A DNA stretch of 64,000 nt from Sphingobacterium athyrii (GCF_003071065.1 NZ_QCXX01000004.1:62614-126613), one strand, 5' to 3'. Shown: positions 52,488 to 61,254, counted from the first letter of the stretch. Numbers and translations: made by a program. The notes: generated by a model not told the origin, from the sequence alone.

Positions 52488-54407
52488 CTAGTTTTTGATC
52501 TGCTTGAACAACCAGTGCACTAAATCATTTGCCGCAGCAAAATTTTCATATTCCTGGGGCAGTTTTCTTCCATCTGTATATTCGTTATACAACCATGGAT
52601 CCCCGATTGCAAATACGGTCCCTTTTCCATACTTCGCCGTGGCAATGATGTTATCACCATTCTCTTGAATTAGTACTTGGGCAGGAGCTTTAACTTGTAA
52701 CGTTGAAATCTCCTTGACATATATTTTGGATGTATTTGGAAATACTGTATTACCTTTCGGGATATGAACTGCCCCGGTTTGGAATTCATTTCCTTTGACA
52801 CGATTGCGACTGTCTTCATTAAATGTGATGCCGAACTTCTGTGCGAGGGTATTGAATTTGGTGATTTCGCAATTGCCACTATCATTTAATAAAAGAACGA
52901 GTACACCGCCCTGTTCAACCCATTGTGCAATCTGCTGGGCATCGGTTTCATTCATGAAATGTGGATTTTCGGTTTCTTTCTCTGTATCGGGATCTACGAT
53001 CATATAGATGTTGGATTTGGAGAGATTCTGTCGTGTAGGAGCTGTCTTTAATGTATTTAATTGCCCCCCGTTTTTTTCAATTATCCTACCCAACAGCGAA
53101 AATCCATTGTTATCATCGCCATCCCAAAGATAATGATAGGGTTTAAGCTGCCCCGATGCTGTCTTTTTATATTCGTTGTTGAAGTAATTATCCAATGTGA
53201 CAGTACGCCGTTTCTTACCCTTTTGTTCATTCAAAAATTCAACTTCTGATGCTGCAAGGATAAAAGCACCGACTCCCTTGGGATCATTGGTAATGACGGG
53301 TTCGCTCATATAATACGCAAAGCTACCGTCGCGATATTTTTTCCCACCTAAGCCAGACACTTGGACCGTTTTGTTAAGGTTCACACGATTTTCTCCTGCT
53401 GGAGTAATGAACTCCTTAACAAGTCCTTGATAACCCCGGTCCAGACTTTTTTGAAATGAAACCGGGATATAGCCTTTGCGCAATGATTTTGCCAATGCAA
53501 AGACAAACATACTTGAAGCCGAGGATTCGAGGTAATTCTCTTTTCTGGTGCCTAAATCCACAATATCATACCAAACACCGGTTTTGGCATCTTGATACTT
53601 GACGATTGCCGATAACGTTCTGTTTAAGATCGCAATGAGTTCTTGTCTACGAGGATGCTCTTCCGGGAAATAGTCCAATACATCAACAAGCGCCATCACA
53701 TACCAGCCCATGCCCCTGGCCCAAAAGTGTGGTGACAAACCTGTTTTCGGATCAGACCAGCGTTCTTTTCTCGATTCATCCCAACCATGATACAGCAGGC
53801 CTGTTTTCGCATCACGGGCGTTTTTTTCCATGTAGCTAAACTGGTTGGCGATATCGTCAAAGGCGGAAGGTATATTCATCAGGCTAGCATATTCCGCGTA
53901 GAAAGGTTGTCCCATGTATAAGCCATCCAGCCACATTTGATAAGGATAGATTTTCTTATGCCAAAAGCCTCCTTCATTAGTTCGCGGATGTTTTTGGAGC
54001 TGTGCATATAATTGGTGGCAGGCCTTAAGGTATTTTTCTTTGCCGGTCACTTTGTAAAGCGTTAATAGTGCCGTACCATTTTTGATGTTGTCGATATTGA
54101 AATCTTGCGCATCATAGTTCTTAATGGAATCCGGAATGCTGAGATAAGCATCCATGCGGGTCTGCATATAATTAAAATAGGTCGCGTCTGCCGTATTGCG
54201 CCATACATCTGTGAGACCTTCAAAAATAACCCCCATGTCGTATGACCATTTCGGAAATTTGTCGGTCCTGTTGAATAGGGAATCCGGATAGAGCTGTTCA
54301 AGTACAGTATTGGCCATCTGCTCAGAAAAAGGCTTTTTTTGGCCAAATCCTGAAAATGGAACAAGTGCTATAAGGTTTAAAAGGATTAAAAATAACTTTC
54401 TCATCAC
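52488..54407 (-). CDS. Unsaturated rhamnogalacturonyl hydrolase (GH105/GH88) fused to DUF4350-like domain
   Basis: 639 residues, secreted (signal MMRKLFLILLNLIALVPFSGFG). Residues about 30-380 form the alpha6/alpha6 toroid of GH105: WSYDMGVIFEGL, YPYQMWLDGLYMGQPFYAEYA, LYHGWDESRKERWSDPKTGLSPHFWARGMGWYVMALVDVLDYFPEEHPRR, and SSMFVFALAKSLRKGY. The region about 390-639 resembles a DUF4350 domain (NGGQLNTL, IYMIVDPDTEKETENP, GKGTVFAIGDPWLYNEY), often fused to these enzymes. Removes the unsaturated uronate from oligogalacturonide or rhamnogalacturonan products of lyases. Gap of 4 bp to both neighbours. Confidence 0.88.
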   Translation of the reverse strand: MMRKLFLILLNLIALVPFSGFGQKKPFSEQMANTVLEQLYPDSLFNRTDKFPKWSYDMGVIFEGLTDVWRNTADATYFNYMQTRMDAYLSIPDSIKNYDAQDFNIDNIKNGTALLTLYKVTGKEKYLKACHQLYAQLQKHPRTNEGGFWHKKIYPYQMWLDGLYMGQPFYAEYASLMNIPSAFDDIANQFSYMEKNARDAKTGLLYHGWDESRKERWSDPKTGLSPHFWARGMGWYVMALVDVLDYFPEEHPRRQELIAILNRTLSAIVKYQDAKTGVWYDIVDLGTRKENYLESSASSMFVFALAKSLRKGYIPVSFQKSLDRGYQGLVKEFITPAGENRVNLNKTVQVSGLGGKKYRDGSFAYYMSEPVITNDPKGVGAFILAASEVEFLNEQKGKKRRTVTLDNYFNNEYKKTASGQLKPYHYLWDGDDNNGFSLLGRIIEKNGGQLNTLKTAPTRQNLSKSNIYMIVDPDTEKETENPHFMNETDAQQIAQWVEQGGVLVLLLNDSGNCEITKFNTLAQKFGITFNEDSRNRVKGNEFQTGAVHIPKGNTVFPNTSKIYVKEISTLQVKAPAQVLIQENGDNIIATAKYGKGTVFAIGDPWLYNEYTDGRKLPQEYENFAAANDLVHWLFKQIKN

Positions 54408-54411
54408 GTTC

Positions 54412-56082
54412 CTAATTTTTGATCGTTAAGGATTTGTTCGTACTTCCCGCTATAAATTGACTGACAGTCTTGGCCGCCTTTGTGTTGGATTTTGAGAGAC
54501 GGATATCACTGCTTTTCTCACCTGCTACCTCGATATACAATTCTGGAGCATCCAATGCTTGGATATTATCTAGCTTTATCGCGGAGCTATTGTTGATGGC
54601 GATCAACGGATTGTTTTCTGTTGTCTTTAATACAATATTTTTTAAATTAATCTGAGAAGCTTCAATGATTTCTATACCCTTATTTGCTTCCAGGGTCGCA
54701 TGCTCAATCCAGATGTTTTGAATATGCATTTCAGGAAGACCACGTAGGAAAATTCCTTTTGATGCTCCTTTTGCTACAATATTTTTGATATAGAAGTTCT
54801 TAAACTGCGGAGTTTCTTCTGTAACCGGAAGTGTTATTGTTTTTACGGAGGATCTTTTTTCTCCGGCCAGTGGAACGGGGTCTACTGCCGCATAATACAT
54901 GTCAAATAGAATAGCCTCGCCGGGAATATCAATCATATTGATATTGTTGATGAATATGTTTTCTACTACTCCACCGCGGCCTCTTGTCGTTTTGAAGCGA
55001 AGTCCAATATCAGTCCCGATAAATGAACAGTCTTCCACCCAAATATTACGGGCGCCACCGCTCATCTCGCTTCCGATCACAAACCCACCATGTGCGTGAT
55101 AAACAACATTATTGCGAATGATTACATTTTCGGTTGGCTTGCCACGGTCACGGCCAGCTTTATCCCGGCCTGACTTGATACATATGCCGTCGTCACCAAC
55201 ATCAAATGTACAGTCCTCAATCAGGACATTCTTGCAAGATTCGACGTCCACACCATCGCCATTTTGACCGTACCATGGATTACGAACCGAAAGTTTACGT
55301 AAGGTGAGATCTTCACATAATAAAGGGTGTACATTCCATGCAGGGGAGTTTTGGATCGTCACTCCTTCTAACAATATTTTCTTACAGTTTGTAAATACCA
55401 AAAGATTGGGCCTTAAGAAATCTTTGACATCTTTGAAGTCATCGATTGTTGTGCCCGGACGAATTACTCCTGCTTTCTTCTCTTGAGAACCTTTCAGCGA
55501 ACTCGCTGAGGGATACCAGATTTCACTCTTGGGATCGACTGTACCTCCGGATGCGACCAGGTTTTTCCATTGTGAAGCCGTTAATTTACTTTTTTTGACC
55601 ATTCGCCAAGCACCTCCATTGCCATCGATAATGCCATTGCCCGTAATTGCAATATTATATAGATTCTTGCCAGATATTGGATTTTGATTGCGCCAAGCCG
55701 GTTCACCTTCCCAATTGGATTCAACAAGCTTGTATTGATCAAAGTCCTTGGTGAAAAGCAAGACGGCGTCTCGTTTGAGATGTAGGTTTACATTGTTCTG
55801 CATTTCAATAGGCCCTGTCAGCCAAATTCCGGCGGGTACCAGTACCACACCGCCACCGCGTTCGCTACACGTGCGGATGGTTTGGTTGATTGACGCCGTA
55901 TTAAGAAATTGACCGTCACCTTTAGCGCCACAATTGCTAATACTTAACGTGTCTTTCTTAAATTCGACTTGTTGTATAATAGGACGGGCAGGTTCTTGTG
56001 CCATACACAGCTGTGGTAGCACGAGAAGCAATCCAAGCGCAGATTTCAATGTACGGGAATAGTGCTTTTTAAACGAATTCAT
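54412..56082 (-). CDS. Polygalacturonase-type glycoside hydrolase family 28 protein
   Basis: 556 residues with signal peptide (SALGLLLVLPQLCMAQ). Right-handed beta-helix with GH28 motifs: NSPAWNVHPLLCEDLTLRKLSV, NPWYGQNGDGVDVESCKNVLIEDC (the N-x-D motif), FDVGDDGICIKSGRDKAGRDRG (the DD pair), GGFVIGSEMSGGARNIW (in place of the G-H-G of fungal enzymes), and GLRFKTTRGRGG (R-x-K). Hydrolyses polygalacturonan or oligogalacturonides, probably exo-acting. First gene of the pectin operon; the region upstream holds two degenerate LacI-type sites. Confidence 0.92.
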   Translation of the reverse strand: MNSFKKHYSRTLKSALGLLLVLPQLCMAQEPARPIIQQVEFKKDTLSISNCGAKGDGQFLNTASINQTIRTCSERGGGVVLVPAGIWLTGPIEMQNNVNLHLKRDAVLLFTKDFDQYKLVESNWEGEPAWRNQNPISGKNLYNIAITGNGIIDGNGGAWRMVKKSKLTASQWKNLVASGGTVDPKSEIWYPSASSLKGSQEKKAGVIRPGTTIDDFKDVKDFLRPNLLVFTNCKKILLEGVTIQNSPAWNVHPLLCEDLTLRKLSVRNPWYGQNGDGVDVESCKNVLIEDCTFDVGDDGICIKSGRDKAGRDRGKPTENVIIRNNVVYHAHGGFVIGSEMSGGARNIWVEDCSFIGTDIGLRFKTTRGRGGVVENIFINNINMIDIPGEAILFDMYYAAVDPVPLAGEKRSSVKTITLPVTEETPQFKNFYIKNIVAKGASKGIFLRGLPEMHIQNIWIEHATLEANKGIEIIEASQINLKNIVLKTTENNPLIAINNSSAIKLDNIQALDAPELYIEVAGEKSSDIRLSKSNTKAAKTVSQFIAGSTNKSLTIKN

Positions 56083-56163
56083 TTTTTACATTTTTGGTTT
56101 AAAAATGGTTATTTGTAAAAGCAATTGTACATTCTTTGTTCCTAACTTAGATGAAAAACTTAT

Positions 56164-56177
56164 GCAATCGTTACCGG
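56164..56177. promoter_or_regulatory. Degenerate LacI-type site GCAATCGTTACCGG
   Basis: Matches the first 14 bases of the 24-bp palindrome near lacI at 12 positions (T for A and A for G). Located 82 bp upstream of the GH28 start. The second half of the palindrome is poorly kept. Confidence 0.45.
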
Positions 56178-56180
56178 TCA

Positions 56181-56471
56181 TTACTTAGCAATTAAATGTA
56201 AGATTGGTGTCCAATCCTTGAATACAAGCCGAGAATTAAGGCTATCAGCTGCTCCATCTATTAAAAGATGTTCCCATTTGACACGATTTTGTGACATAGA
56301 GCCAACCTGTTTATTCCTATATTCTACTAAACATGGGGAATTTTTATTCGATACCTGTATGGTTTGGAAAGCGCAGAAACCAACTTCCCCAATACCCGGA
56401 TCCTGTCTTTTTGCTGTCGGAGCAAGAAGACAGAAAGAACGTGAAAAAAGTGAAAGTATAATCGTCCGCAT
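56181..56471 (-). CDS. Small hypothetical open frame (doubtful)
   Basis: Up to 96 residues (MRTIILSLFSRSFCLLAPTA start, ending DWTPILHLIAK). The N-terminus is faintly signal-like, but no domain is recognised. A complementary open frame exists on the plus strand and the region contains a strong hairpin, so it may be a chance frame or a remnant of a larger gene. It lies in the control region of the pectin operon. Confidence 0.2.
   Translation of the reverse strand: MRTIILSLFSRSFCLLAPTAKRQDPGIGEVGFCAFQTIQVSNKNSPCLVEYRNKQVGSMSQNRVKWEHLLIDGAADSLNSRLVFKDWTPILHLIAK
56403..56433. other. Strong hairpin in pectin-operon upstream region
   Basis: CTGTCTTTTTGCT (56403-56415) pairs with AGCAAGAAGACAG (56421-56433), 13 bp with one G-U pair and a 5-base loop GTCGG. 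No T-run follows on either strand, so a simple terminator is unlikely; possibly an RNA element in a long leader, or a degraded terminator. Confidence 0.5.
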
Positions 56472-56546
56472 TTCAAACTGTTTAATTGGTCAATGAAATT
56501 ACCAATATTAAAGCCTTAGTTAAAGAAAATTGGTTAAAATAAATGC

Positions 56547-56560
56547 GCAAACGTTATCGG
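56547..56560. promoter_or_regulatory. Degenerate LacI-type site GCAAACGTTATCGG
   Basis: Twelve of 14 bases match the first part of the palindrome near lacI. It lies 465 bp upstream of GH28 and about 100 bp upstream of murF, so it would be a remote operator for the pectin operon if real. Confidence 0.4.
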
Positions 56561-56606
56561 GGATTGTGTTTGTAGTCCAATTATTTGAGATGTGCGTCCC
56601 TATTGA

Positions 56607-56635
56607 TTTGAAATCAGGCAGAATGGTTATATTTG
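56607..56635 (+). promoter_or_regulatory. Promoter for murF (TTTG ... TATATTTG)
   Basis: TTTG at 56607-56610, 17-base spacer, and TATATTTG at 56628-56635, a good match to the Bacteroidota -33/-7 pattern. The -7 box overlaps the upstream open-frame extension of murF, so translation starts at 56654. Confidence 0.65.
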
Positions 56636-56653
56636 CTCATCAAATTTCTAAAC

Positions 56654-57955
56654 ATGGACATTCAATCGTTATATCAGATTTATAAACAGTATCCAAATAT
56701 TACAACAGATACACGTAAGATTGAGAAGGATAGCATATTCTTTGCACTGAAGGGCGCAAATTTTAATGGAAATACATTTGCAGAACAGGCGCTCGAGATC
56801 GGAGCGAAGTATGTTGTTATTGATGAGGAAATTTATAAAAAAGGCGAACAGTATATCTTGGTTGACGATGTATTGAAGACATTGCAGGAGCTGGCAAATT
56901 ATCATCGGAGACAATTGAATATTCCCGTTATCGGTGTAACAGGAACAAATGGAAAGACAACAACAAAGGAATTATTGTATTCCGTTGTCTCACAGAAATA
57001 TAAAGCTTATGCGACAAAAGGGAATCTAAATAACCATATCGGCGTTCCTTTGACACTGTTGGCTATTGATGCATCCATTGAAATCGCCGTTATAGAGATG
57101 GGAGCCAACCATTTGGGAGAAATAGCGTTTTTGTGTGAAATTGCTGAACCAACACATGGATTGATCTCCAATGTCGGAAAGGCGCATCTGGAAGGATTTG
57201 GCTCTTTTGAAGGTGTTAAAAAAACAAAGGGTGAGCTGTATGATTGGTTGCAAGATCATCGGGGGACACTCTTTTTACAGGCGGATAATCCGCATTTGAG
57301 AGAAATGGCTGCAGCACGGCAAATAGCTGAAATTGTGACTTATGGGTTTTCCGAAACCAATGATGTCATTGGTAAGTTGTTGAAAGCGACTCCGTTGTTA
57401 CAGATCTCGTGGAGGACGAAAGAAGATCCGCAGACTTATATCATAGATACGCAACTTACAGGTTCATACAACACAGAAAATTTTTTGGCTGCGATAGCGG
57501 TAGGTTTGCATTTCGATATCTCGCCCCGGGAGATCAATTCCGGTATTGCGGGCTATACCCCAACAAATAATCGCTCCCAGATCATGAAAACGGCCCACAA
57601 CACGGTAATCTGTGATTATTATAATGCCAATGCTACCAGTATGGCCGCTGCTTTGGATAATGTTCGAATTATTGAGGCTGACAAGAAAGCGGTAATTCTG
57701 GGGGACATGTTTGAACTTGGTGCTGAATCTTTTGATGAGCATAGGAAAATCGTGGATAACGTAGGAAGTATGTTCGCTGATCGCAAGATTTTTGTCGGAA
57801 AGGCATTTCTTGAACATAAAAATGATGACGCGGAGTTTTTTGAAACGACCCTAGATGCGAAAGCCGCCCTGGAGGAAAGACCGATTATCGGAGCTACGGT
57901 ATTATTAAAAGCCTCGCGGGGTATGGCTTTTGAAAATCTGATAGATATATTATAG
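56654..57955 (+). CDS. murF: UDP-N-acetylmuramoyl-tripeptide--D-alanyl-D-alanine ligase MurF
   Basis: 433 residues from the ATG at 56654 (MDIQSLYQIYKQYPNITTDTRKI); seven further upstream codons overlap the promoter. Mur ligase fold: N-terminal UDP-binding part (DSIFFALKGANFNGNTFAEQALEIGAKYVVIDE), ATP loop GVTGTNGKTTTKELL, and later NNHIGVPLTLL, AVIEMGANHLGEIAFLCEIAEPTHGLISNVGKAHLEGFGS typical of MurF, followed by the C-terminal domain with VICDYYNANATSM and LGDMFELGAESFDEH. Adds D-Ala-D-Ala in peptidoglycan synthesis. Stands alone with its own promoter. Confidence 0.94.
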   Translation: MDIQSLYQIYKQYPNITTDTRKIEKDSIFFALKGANFNGNTFAEQALEIGAKYVVIDEEIYKKGEQYILVDDVLKTLQELANYHRRQLNIPVIGVTGTNGKTTTKELLYSVVSQKYKAYATKGNLNNHIGVPLTLLAIDASIEIAVIEMGANHLGEIAFLCEIAEPTHGLISNVGKAHLEGFGSFEGVKKTKGELYDWLQDHRGTLFLQADNPHLREMAAARQIAEIVTYGFSETNDVIGKLLKATPLLQISWRTKEDPQTYIIDTQLTGSYNTENFLAAIAVGLHFDISPREINSGIAGYTPTNNRSQIMKTAHNTVICDYYNANATSMAAALDNVRIIEADKKAVILGDMFELGAESFDEHRKIVDNVGSMFADRKIFVGKAFLEHKNDDAEFFETTLDAKAALEERPIIGATVLLKASRGMAFENLIDIL

Positions 57956-58163
57956 GCTCAGCATAAGTACACTTGAAAAAGGTGGACTCAACATGGGTTC
58001 AAGGTGTCTGCATGACCAATTTGGTAACAACGTAGACCTGAGTAATTTCCTTATTCCTGTAGGTTAAAACCAAAGGCGTTAAAAGTTTTGTCATGTGAGG
58101 ATTAAATATTGGCAAAATAAGCAAAATAATACCTCGGGGAAATGTAGCTCATTTTGAAAAATG

Positions 58164-58171
58164 TACCTTTG
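58164..58171 (+). promoter_or_regulatory. -7 box TACCTTTG for truA
   Basis: Exact TAnnTTTG, 9 bp before the ATG at 58181 and inside the upstream extension of the frame, which supports the later start. The 200 bp between murF and this box show nothing else. Confidence 0.55.
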
Positions 58172-58180
58172 TGTCGTATA

Positions 58181-58936
58181 ATGGATAAAAGACGTTTTTT
58201 TTTAGAAATAGCCTACTTTGGGCAATCTTATCATGGTTGGCAGGTTCAGAACAATGCGATTTCGGTACAGGAAGTATTGAATAGGGCATTGGCGACATTG
58301 TTGCGCGAACCTATTGAGACTACTGGAGCGGGACGGACGGACACAGGTGTGCATGCGAAGCAGTTGTACGCGCATTTTGATGCAGCTGCTGTGGGAATAT
58401 TAACAAAGCCGGACCGTTTTATTCATTCACTTAATGCATTATTACCTTTTGACGTTGCGGTTAAAAGGCTGATTGAAGTTGCTGATGATGCTCATGCCCG
58501 ATTTGATGCGACGCATAGATCTTATGAGTACCACCTTCATTTTCATAAAGATCCGTTTATTTATCCTTATTCCTGTTTCATGCGTGACCGCCCCGATGTG
58601 GACAAAATGAACGAGGCTGCTCAATTTTTATTGGGTAAGCAAGATTTTGAATGTTTTAGCAAGTCTCATACGCAGGTGTTTACAAATATTTGTGATATTC
58701 GTAGAGCAGAATGGTTATGGCATAATGAACAGGATCTGGTATTTCATATCACCGCGGATCGTTTCTTGCGCAACATGGTCCGTGCGATCGTAGGTACTTC
58801 GCTGGAGATCGGACTGAAGGGCAAACCGGCTTCCTTTATGCAGGAAGTGATTAAGAGCAAAAGTCGCGGCAAGGCTGGGGTATCCGTCCCGGCACATGGA
58901 TTGTATTTAACAGAAGTAGCTTACCCTTATATATAA
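58181..58936 (+). CDS. truA: tRNA pseudouridine(38-40) synthase TruA
   Basis: 251 residues from the ATG at 58181 (MDKRRFFLEIAYFGQSYHGWQVQ). Converts U38-U40 of tRNA anticodon arms to pseudouridine. Catalytic D54 lies in GAGRTDTGVHAKQ; further family segments are FIHSLNALLPFDVAV, HARFDATHRSYEYHLH (the conserved Tyr) and FLRNMVRAIVGTSLEIG. The nine upstream in-frame codons start before the promoter box and are rejected. The ABC exporter gene begins 8 bp downstream, probably co-transcribed. Confidence 0.94.
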   Translation: MDKRRFFLEIAYFGQSYHGWQVQNNAISVQEVLNRALATLLREPIETTGAGRTDTGVHAKQLYAHFDAAAVGILTKPDRFIHSLNALLPFDVAVKRLIEVADDAHARFDATHRSYEYHLHFHKDPFIYPYSCFMRDRPDVDKMNEAAQFLLGKQDFECFSKSHTQVFTNICDIRRAEWLWHNEQDLVFHITADRFLRNMVRAIVGTSLEIGLKGKPASFMQEVIKSKSRGKAGVSVPAHGLYLTEVAYPYI

Positions 58937-58944
58937 ATATTAAC

Positions 58945-60708
58945 GTGAGTCAAGATAAAATAACAGGTAAAACCTATGATGTCAATTTGTTGCGGCGCAT
59001 GAGTCGCTATATGCGGCCTTATCATGTCGCATTTTGGATATCCGTGGTTTTAACGATACTATTGGCGGCAGTTGCCCCAGCGCTACCGATGCTTATTCAG
59101 CATACGCTAGATAACTATATCTTAAATTTTGATACAGCGGGATTGTCCTATATGCTCATGGCCATGCTGGCATTGGTCGTGGTGCAGACCCTAATTCGTT
59201 ATTATCATACCCTGATGACAAATACACTGGGGCAGTCTGTTATCCGGGATATCCGCATTCAGGTGTTTAATCATATTGTACAGCTGCGTCTTAAGTATTT
59301 TGACCGCACTGCCTTGGGAAAGTTGATTACGAGGACGATATCTGACTTGGAAACACTTTCCAATATCTTCTCGGAAGGATTGATTCAGATTATTGGCGAT
59401 CTTCTGCAGTTGGCGGTGATATTGGGCGTTATGTTCTATTCGGATTGGAAATTGACGTTAATTGTACTTATTCCAATGCCTTTGATGATTGCTGCAACCT
59501 ATGTATTTAAAGAAGCTATGAAAGCTGCCTTTATCGATGTTAGGAAATGGGTGTCTAATTTGAATACCTTTTTACAGGAGCATATTACTGGAGTCGGTAT
59601 TATCCAATATTTTGCACGTGAAAAGCAAGAAATGGATAAATTCAAAGAAATTAATGCACAGCATCGGAACGCACATATCCGTACCAACTGGTATTTCTCT
59701 ATCTTTTTTCCTGTTTTGGAAATTATCATGGCAATTTCCTTAGGCTTGCTGGTGTGGTTTGGTGCCAAACAGATTATGGGCGATGTGATTTCACCCGGTG
59801 TAGTTGTAGCCTTTATTATGTATATCAACATGATTTTTAGGCCTATTCGGGAGCTTATTGATAAGTTTAATACGCTTCAAATGGGTATGGTGAGTGCTGA
59901 ACGCATTTTTGAAGTCCTAGATACCAATGAGATGACTCCTAATTCGGGTACATTAAAGCCCGACCATATTAAGGGAGAAATTACATTTAAGCATGTTTGG
60001 TTTGCTTATAACGATGAAAGTTGGGTATTGAGAGATGTCAATTTTAGTGTACAACCTGGCGAGACATTGGCTTTGGTGGGTGCTACCGGTGCGGGTAAAT
60101 CGTCCACAATCAATATTCTTAGTCGGTTTTACGAGATCAATAAAGGTGAAATCCTCTTGGACGGTGTAAATATTCGCGATTACGATCTTGATTATTTGAG
60201 AAATACCATTGCGACGGTGCTGCAGGATGTGTTTCTTTTCTCGGATACTGTCATCAATAATATTACATTGGGTGATCCCTCAATTTCGAGGGAACAAGTT
60301 ATCGAAGCGGCCAAAGAAGTTGGGGCACATGACTTTATTATGCGACTTCCCGGTGGGTATGATTACGACGTGAAGGAAAGAGGAGCAACATTGTCTGCCG
60401 GGCAGGCTCAATTAATTTCTTTTATTCGGGCGCTGGTTCATGATCCTAGAATCCTGATCTTGGACGAGGCTACCTCCTCCGTAGATACCGAGACTGAGGA
60501 AATGATCCAAAGTGCGATCGACAATTTAATGCGGGGACGGACATCCATTGTCATTGCCCACCGCTTGTCCACCATTCAAAAGGCGGACAAGATCATTGTT
60601 TTGGACAAGGGGGAAATAAAAGAGATTGGAACACACCAAGAGCTTTTGTCTTTTGAGGGTTACTACAAAAAGCTGTATGATCTACAGTTTCACTCGGCGG
60701 GAATTTAA
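58945..60708 (+). CDS. ABC transporter, fused permease/ATPase (MsbA/lipid or multidrug exporter type)
   Basis: 587 residues, GTG start at 58945. N-terminal six-helix membrane domain (about 20-310, with the coupling-loop pattern FDRTALGKLITRTISDLETLSNIFSEGL), then a nucleotide-binding domain: Walker A GATGAGKSS (379-387, K385), Q-loop VLQDVFLFSDTVINNI, signature LSAGQ (483-487), Walker B ILILDEATSS (503-512), and H-loop AHRLSTI. Half-transporter that works as a dimer exporting lipid or drugs. Substrate unknown. Downstream of truA by 8 bp. Confidence 0.93.
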   Translation: MSQDKITGKTYDVNLLRRMSRYMRPYHVAFWISVVLTILLAAVAPALPMLIQHTLDNYILNFDTAGLSYMLMAMLALVVVQTLIRYYHTLMTNTLGQSVIRDIRIQVFNHIVQLRLKYFDRTALGKLITRTISDLETLSNIFSEGLIQIIGDLLQLAVILGVMFYSDWKLTLIVLIPMPLMIAATYVFKEAMKAAFIDVRKWVSNLNTFLQEHITGVGIIQYFAREKQEMDKFKEINAQHRNAHIRTNWYFSIFFPVLEIIMAISLGLLVWFGAKQIMGDVISPGVVVAFIMYINMIFRPIRELIDKFNTLQMGMVSAERIFEVLDTNEMTPNSGTLKPDHIKGEITFKHVWFAYNDESWVLRDVNFSVQPGETLALVGATGAGKSSTINILSRFYEINKGEILLDGVNIRDYDLDYLRNTIATVLQDVFLFSDTVINNITLGDPSISREQVIEAAKEVGAHDFIMRLPGGYDYDVKERGATLSAGQAQLISFIRALVHDPRILILDEATSSVDTETEEMIQSAIDNLMRGRTSIVIAHRLSTIQKADKIIVLDKGEIKEIGTHQELLSFEGYYKKLYDLQFHSAGI

Positions 60709-60711
60709 TCC

Positions 60712-61230
60712 TTAAACGACACTCTCTTTGGGGATGGTCTCTTCGTCCTCGATATGAGTGTTAGCTTTGATTTCTGAGCCTCGGCCTACCAGTACATTGG
60801 CACCGATGGAAACATTTGGTCCAATGTTTACGAAATCTTCAATAATGGTATTGCTTTCAATGACTGCCGATCCTGAGATGATACAATGGTTGCCAATCTG
60901 TACATCGGGGGCTATTGTTGCTCCGGGAAGAATAATACATCCTTCACCAATTTCAGCTCTTTTGGAGACATAGGCTTTCGGGTGAATTAAGGACTGAAAA
61001 TTCCAATCCGGATTTTCGGACACGATCCTTTCGCGTAGCCCCGGATTTTTAACGGCAACAAAGAAATTTTCTGCAGCATCTTTCACCTGATGGTGGAGTT
61101 GGACCTCATAATCGAATACATCCTCGATCAGCAGTGATTTGTCAATAAGCCCTCCGATTTCGATGTCCAAATCTTCGGCTACATCTACAGCAGTCTTTGC
61201 ATGCGCTGTTGCACCATATATATATAGCAT
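60712..61230 (-). CDS. Sialic-acid O-acetyltransferase NeuD/PglD-like acyltransferase
   Basis: 172 residues from the ATG at 61230 (MLYIYGATAHAKTAVDVAEDLDIEIGGLIDKS), the Rossmann-like N-terminal PglD domain with GATAHAKT. The C-terminal half is a left-handed beta-helix of hexapeptide repeats (IGEGCIILPGATIAPDVQIGNHCIISGSAVIESNTIIEDFVNIGPNVSIGANVLVGRGSEI). Transfers acyl groups to amino-sugars in surface-glycan synthesis. A TATCTTTG box on the minus strand (61247-61254) rules out the longer start at 61284. Stop lies 3 bp from the convergent ABC gene stop. Confidence 0.85.
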   Translation of the reverse strand: MLYIYGATAHAKTAVDVAEDLDIEIGGLIDKSLLIEDVFDYEVQLHHQVKDAAENFFVAVKNPGLRERIVSENPDWNFQSLIHPKAYVSKRAEIGEGCIILPGATIAPDVQIGNHCIISGSAVIESNTIIEDFVNIGPNVSIGANVLVGRGSEIKANTHIEDEETIPKESVV

Positions 61231-61246
61231 GATCTTGTTTTTTGTG

Positions 61247-61254
61247 CAAAGATA
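61247..61254 (-). promoter_or_regulatory. -7 box TATCTTTG (minus strand) for the acyltransferase gene
   Basis: Plus strand reads CAAAGATA, 16 bp upstream of the ATG at 61230. Confidence 0.55.

Larger units (their letters stand above)
56083..56653. other. 570-bp non-coding gap between pectin operon and murF
   Basis: Holds two operator-like sites, a 13-bp hairpin, a short weak open frame and the murF promoter, each listed separately. I see no tRNA or other RNA gene here. Its length suggests a long leader or control region for the pectin operon. Confidence 0.6.

Noticed and set aside
56218..56496. Plus-strand 92-codon frame in the gap before murF
   Set aside because: No domain or start signal; complementary to another weak frame and to a hairpin.
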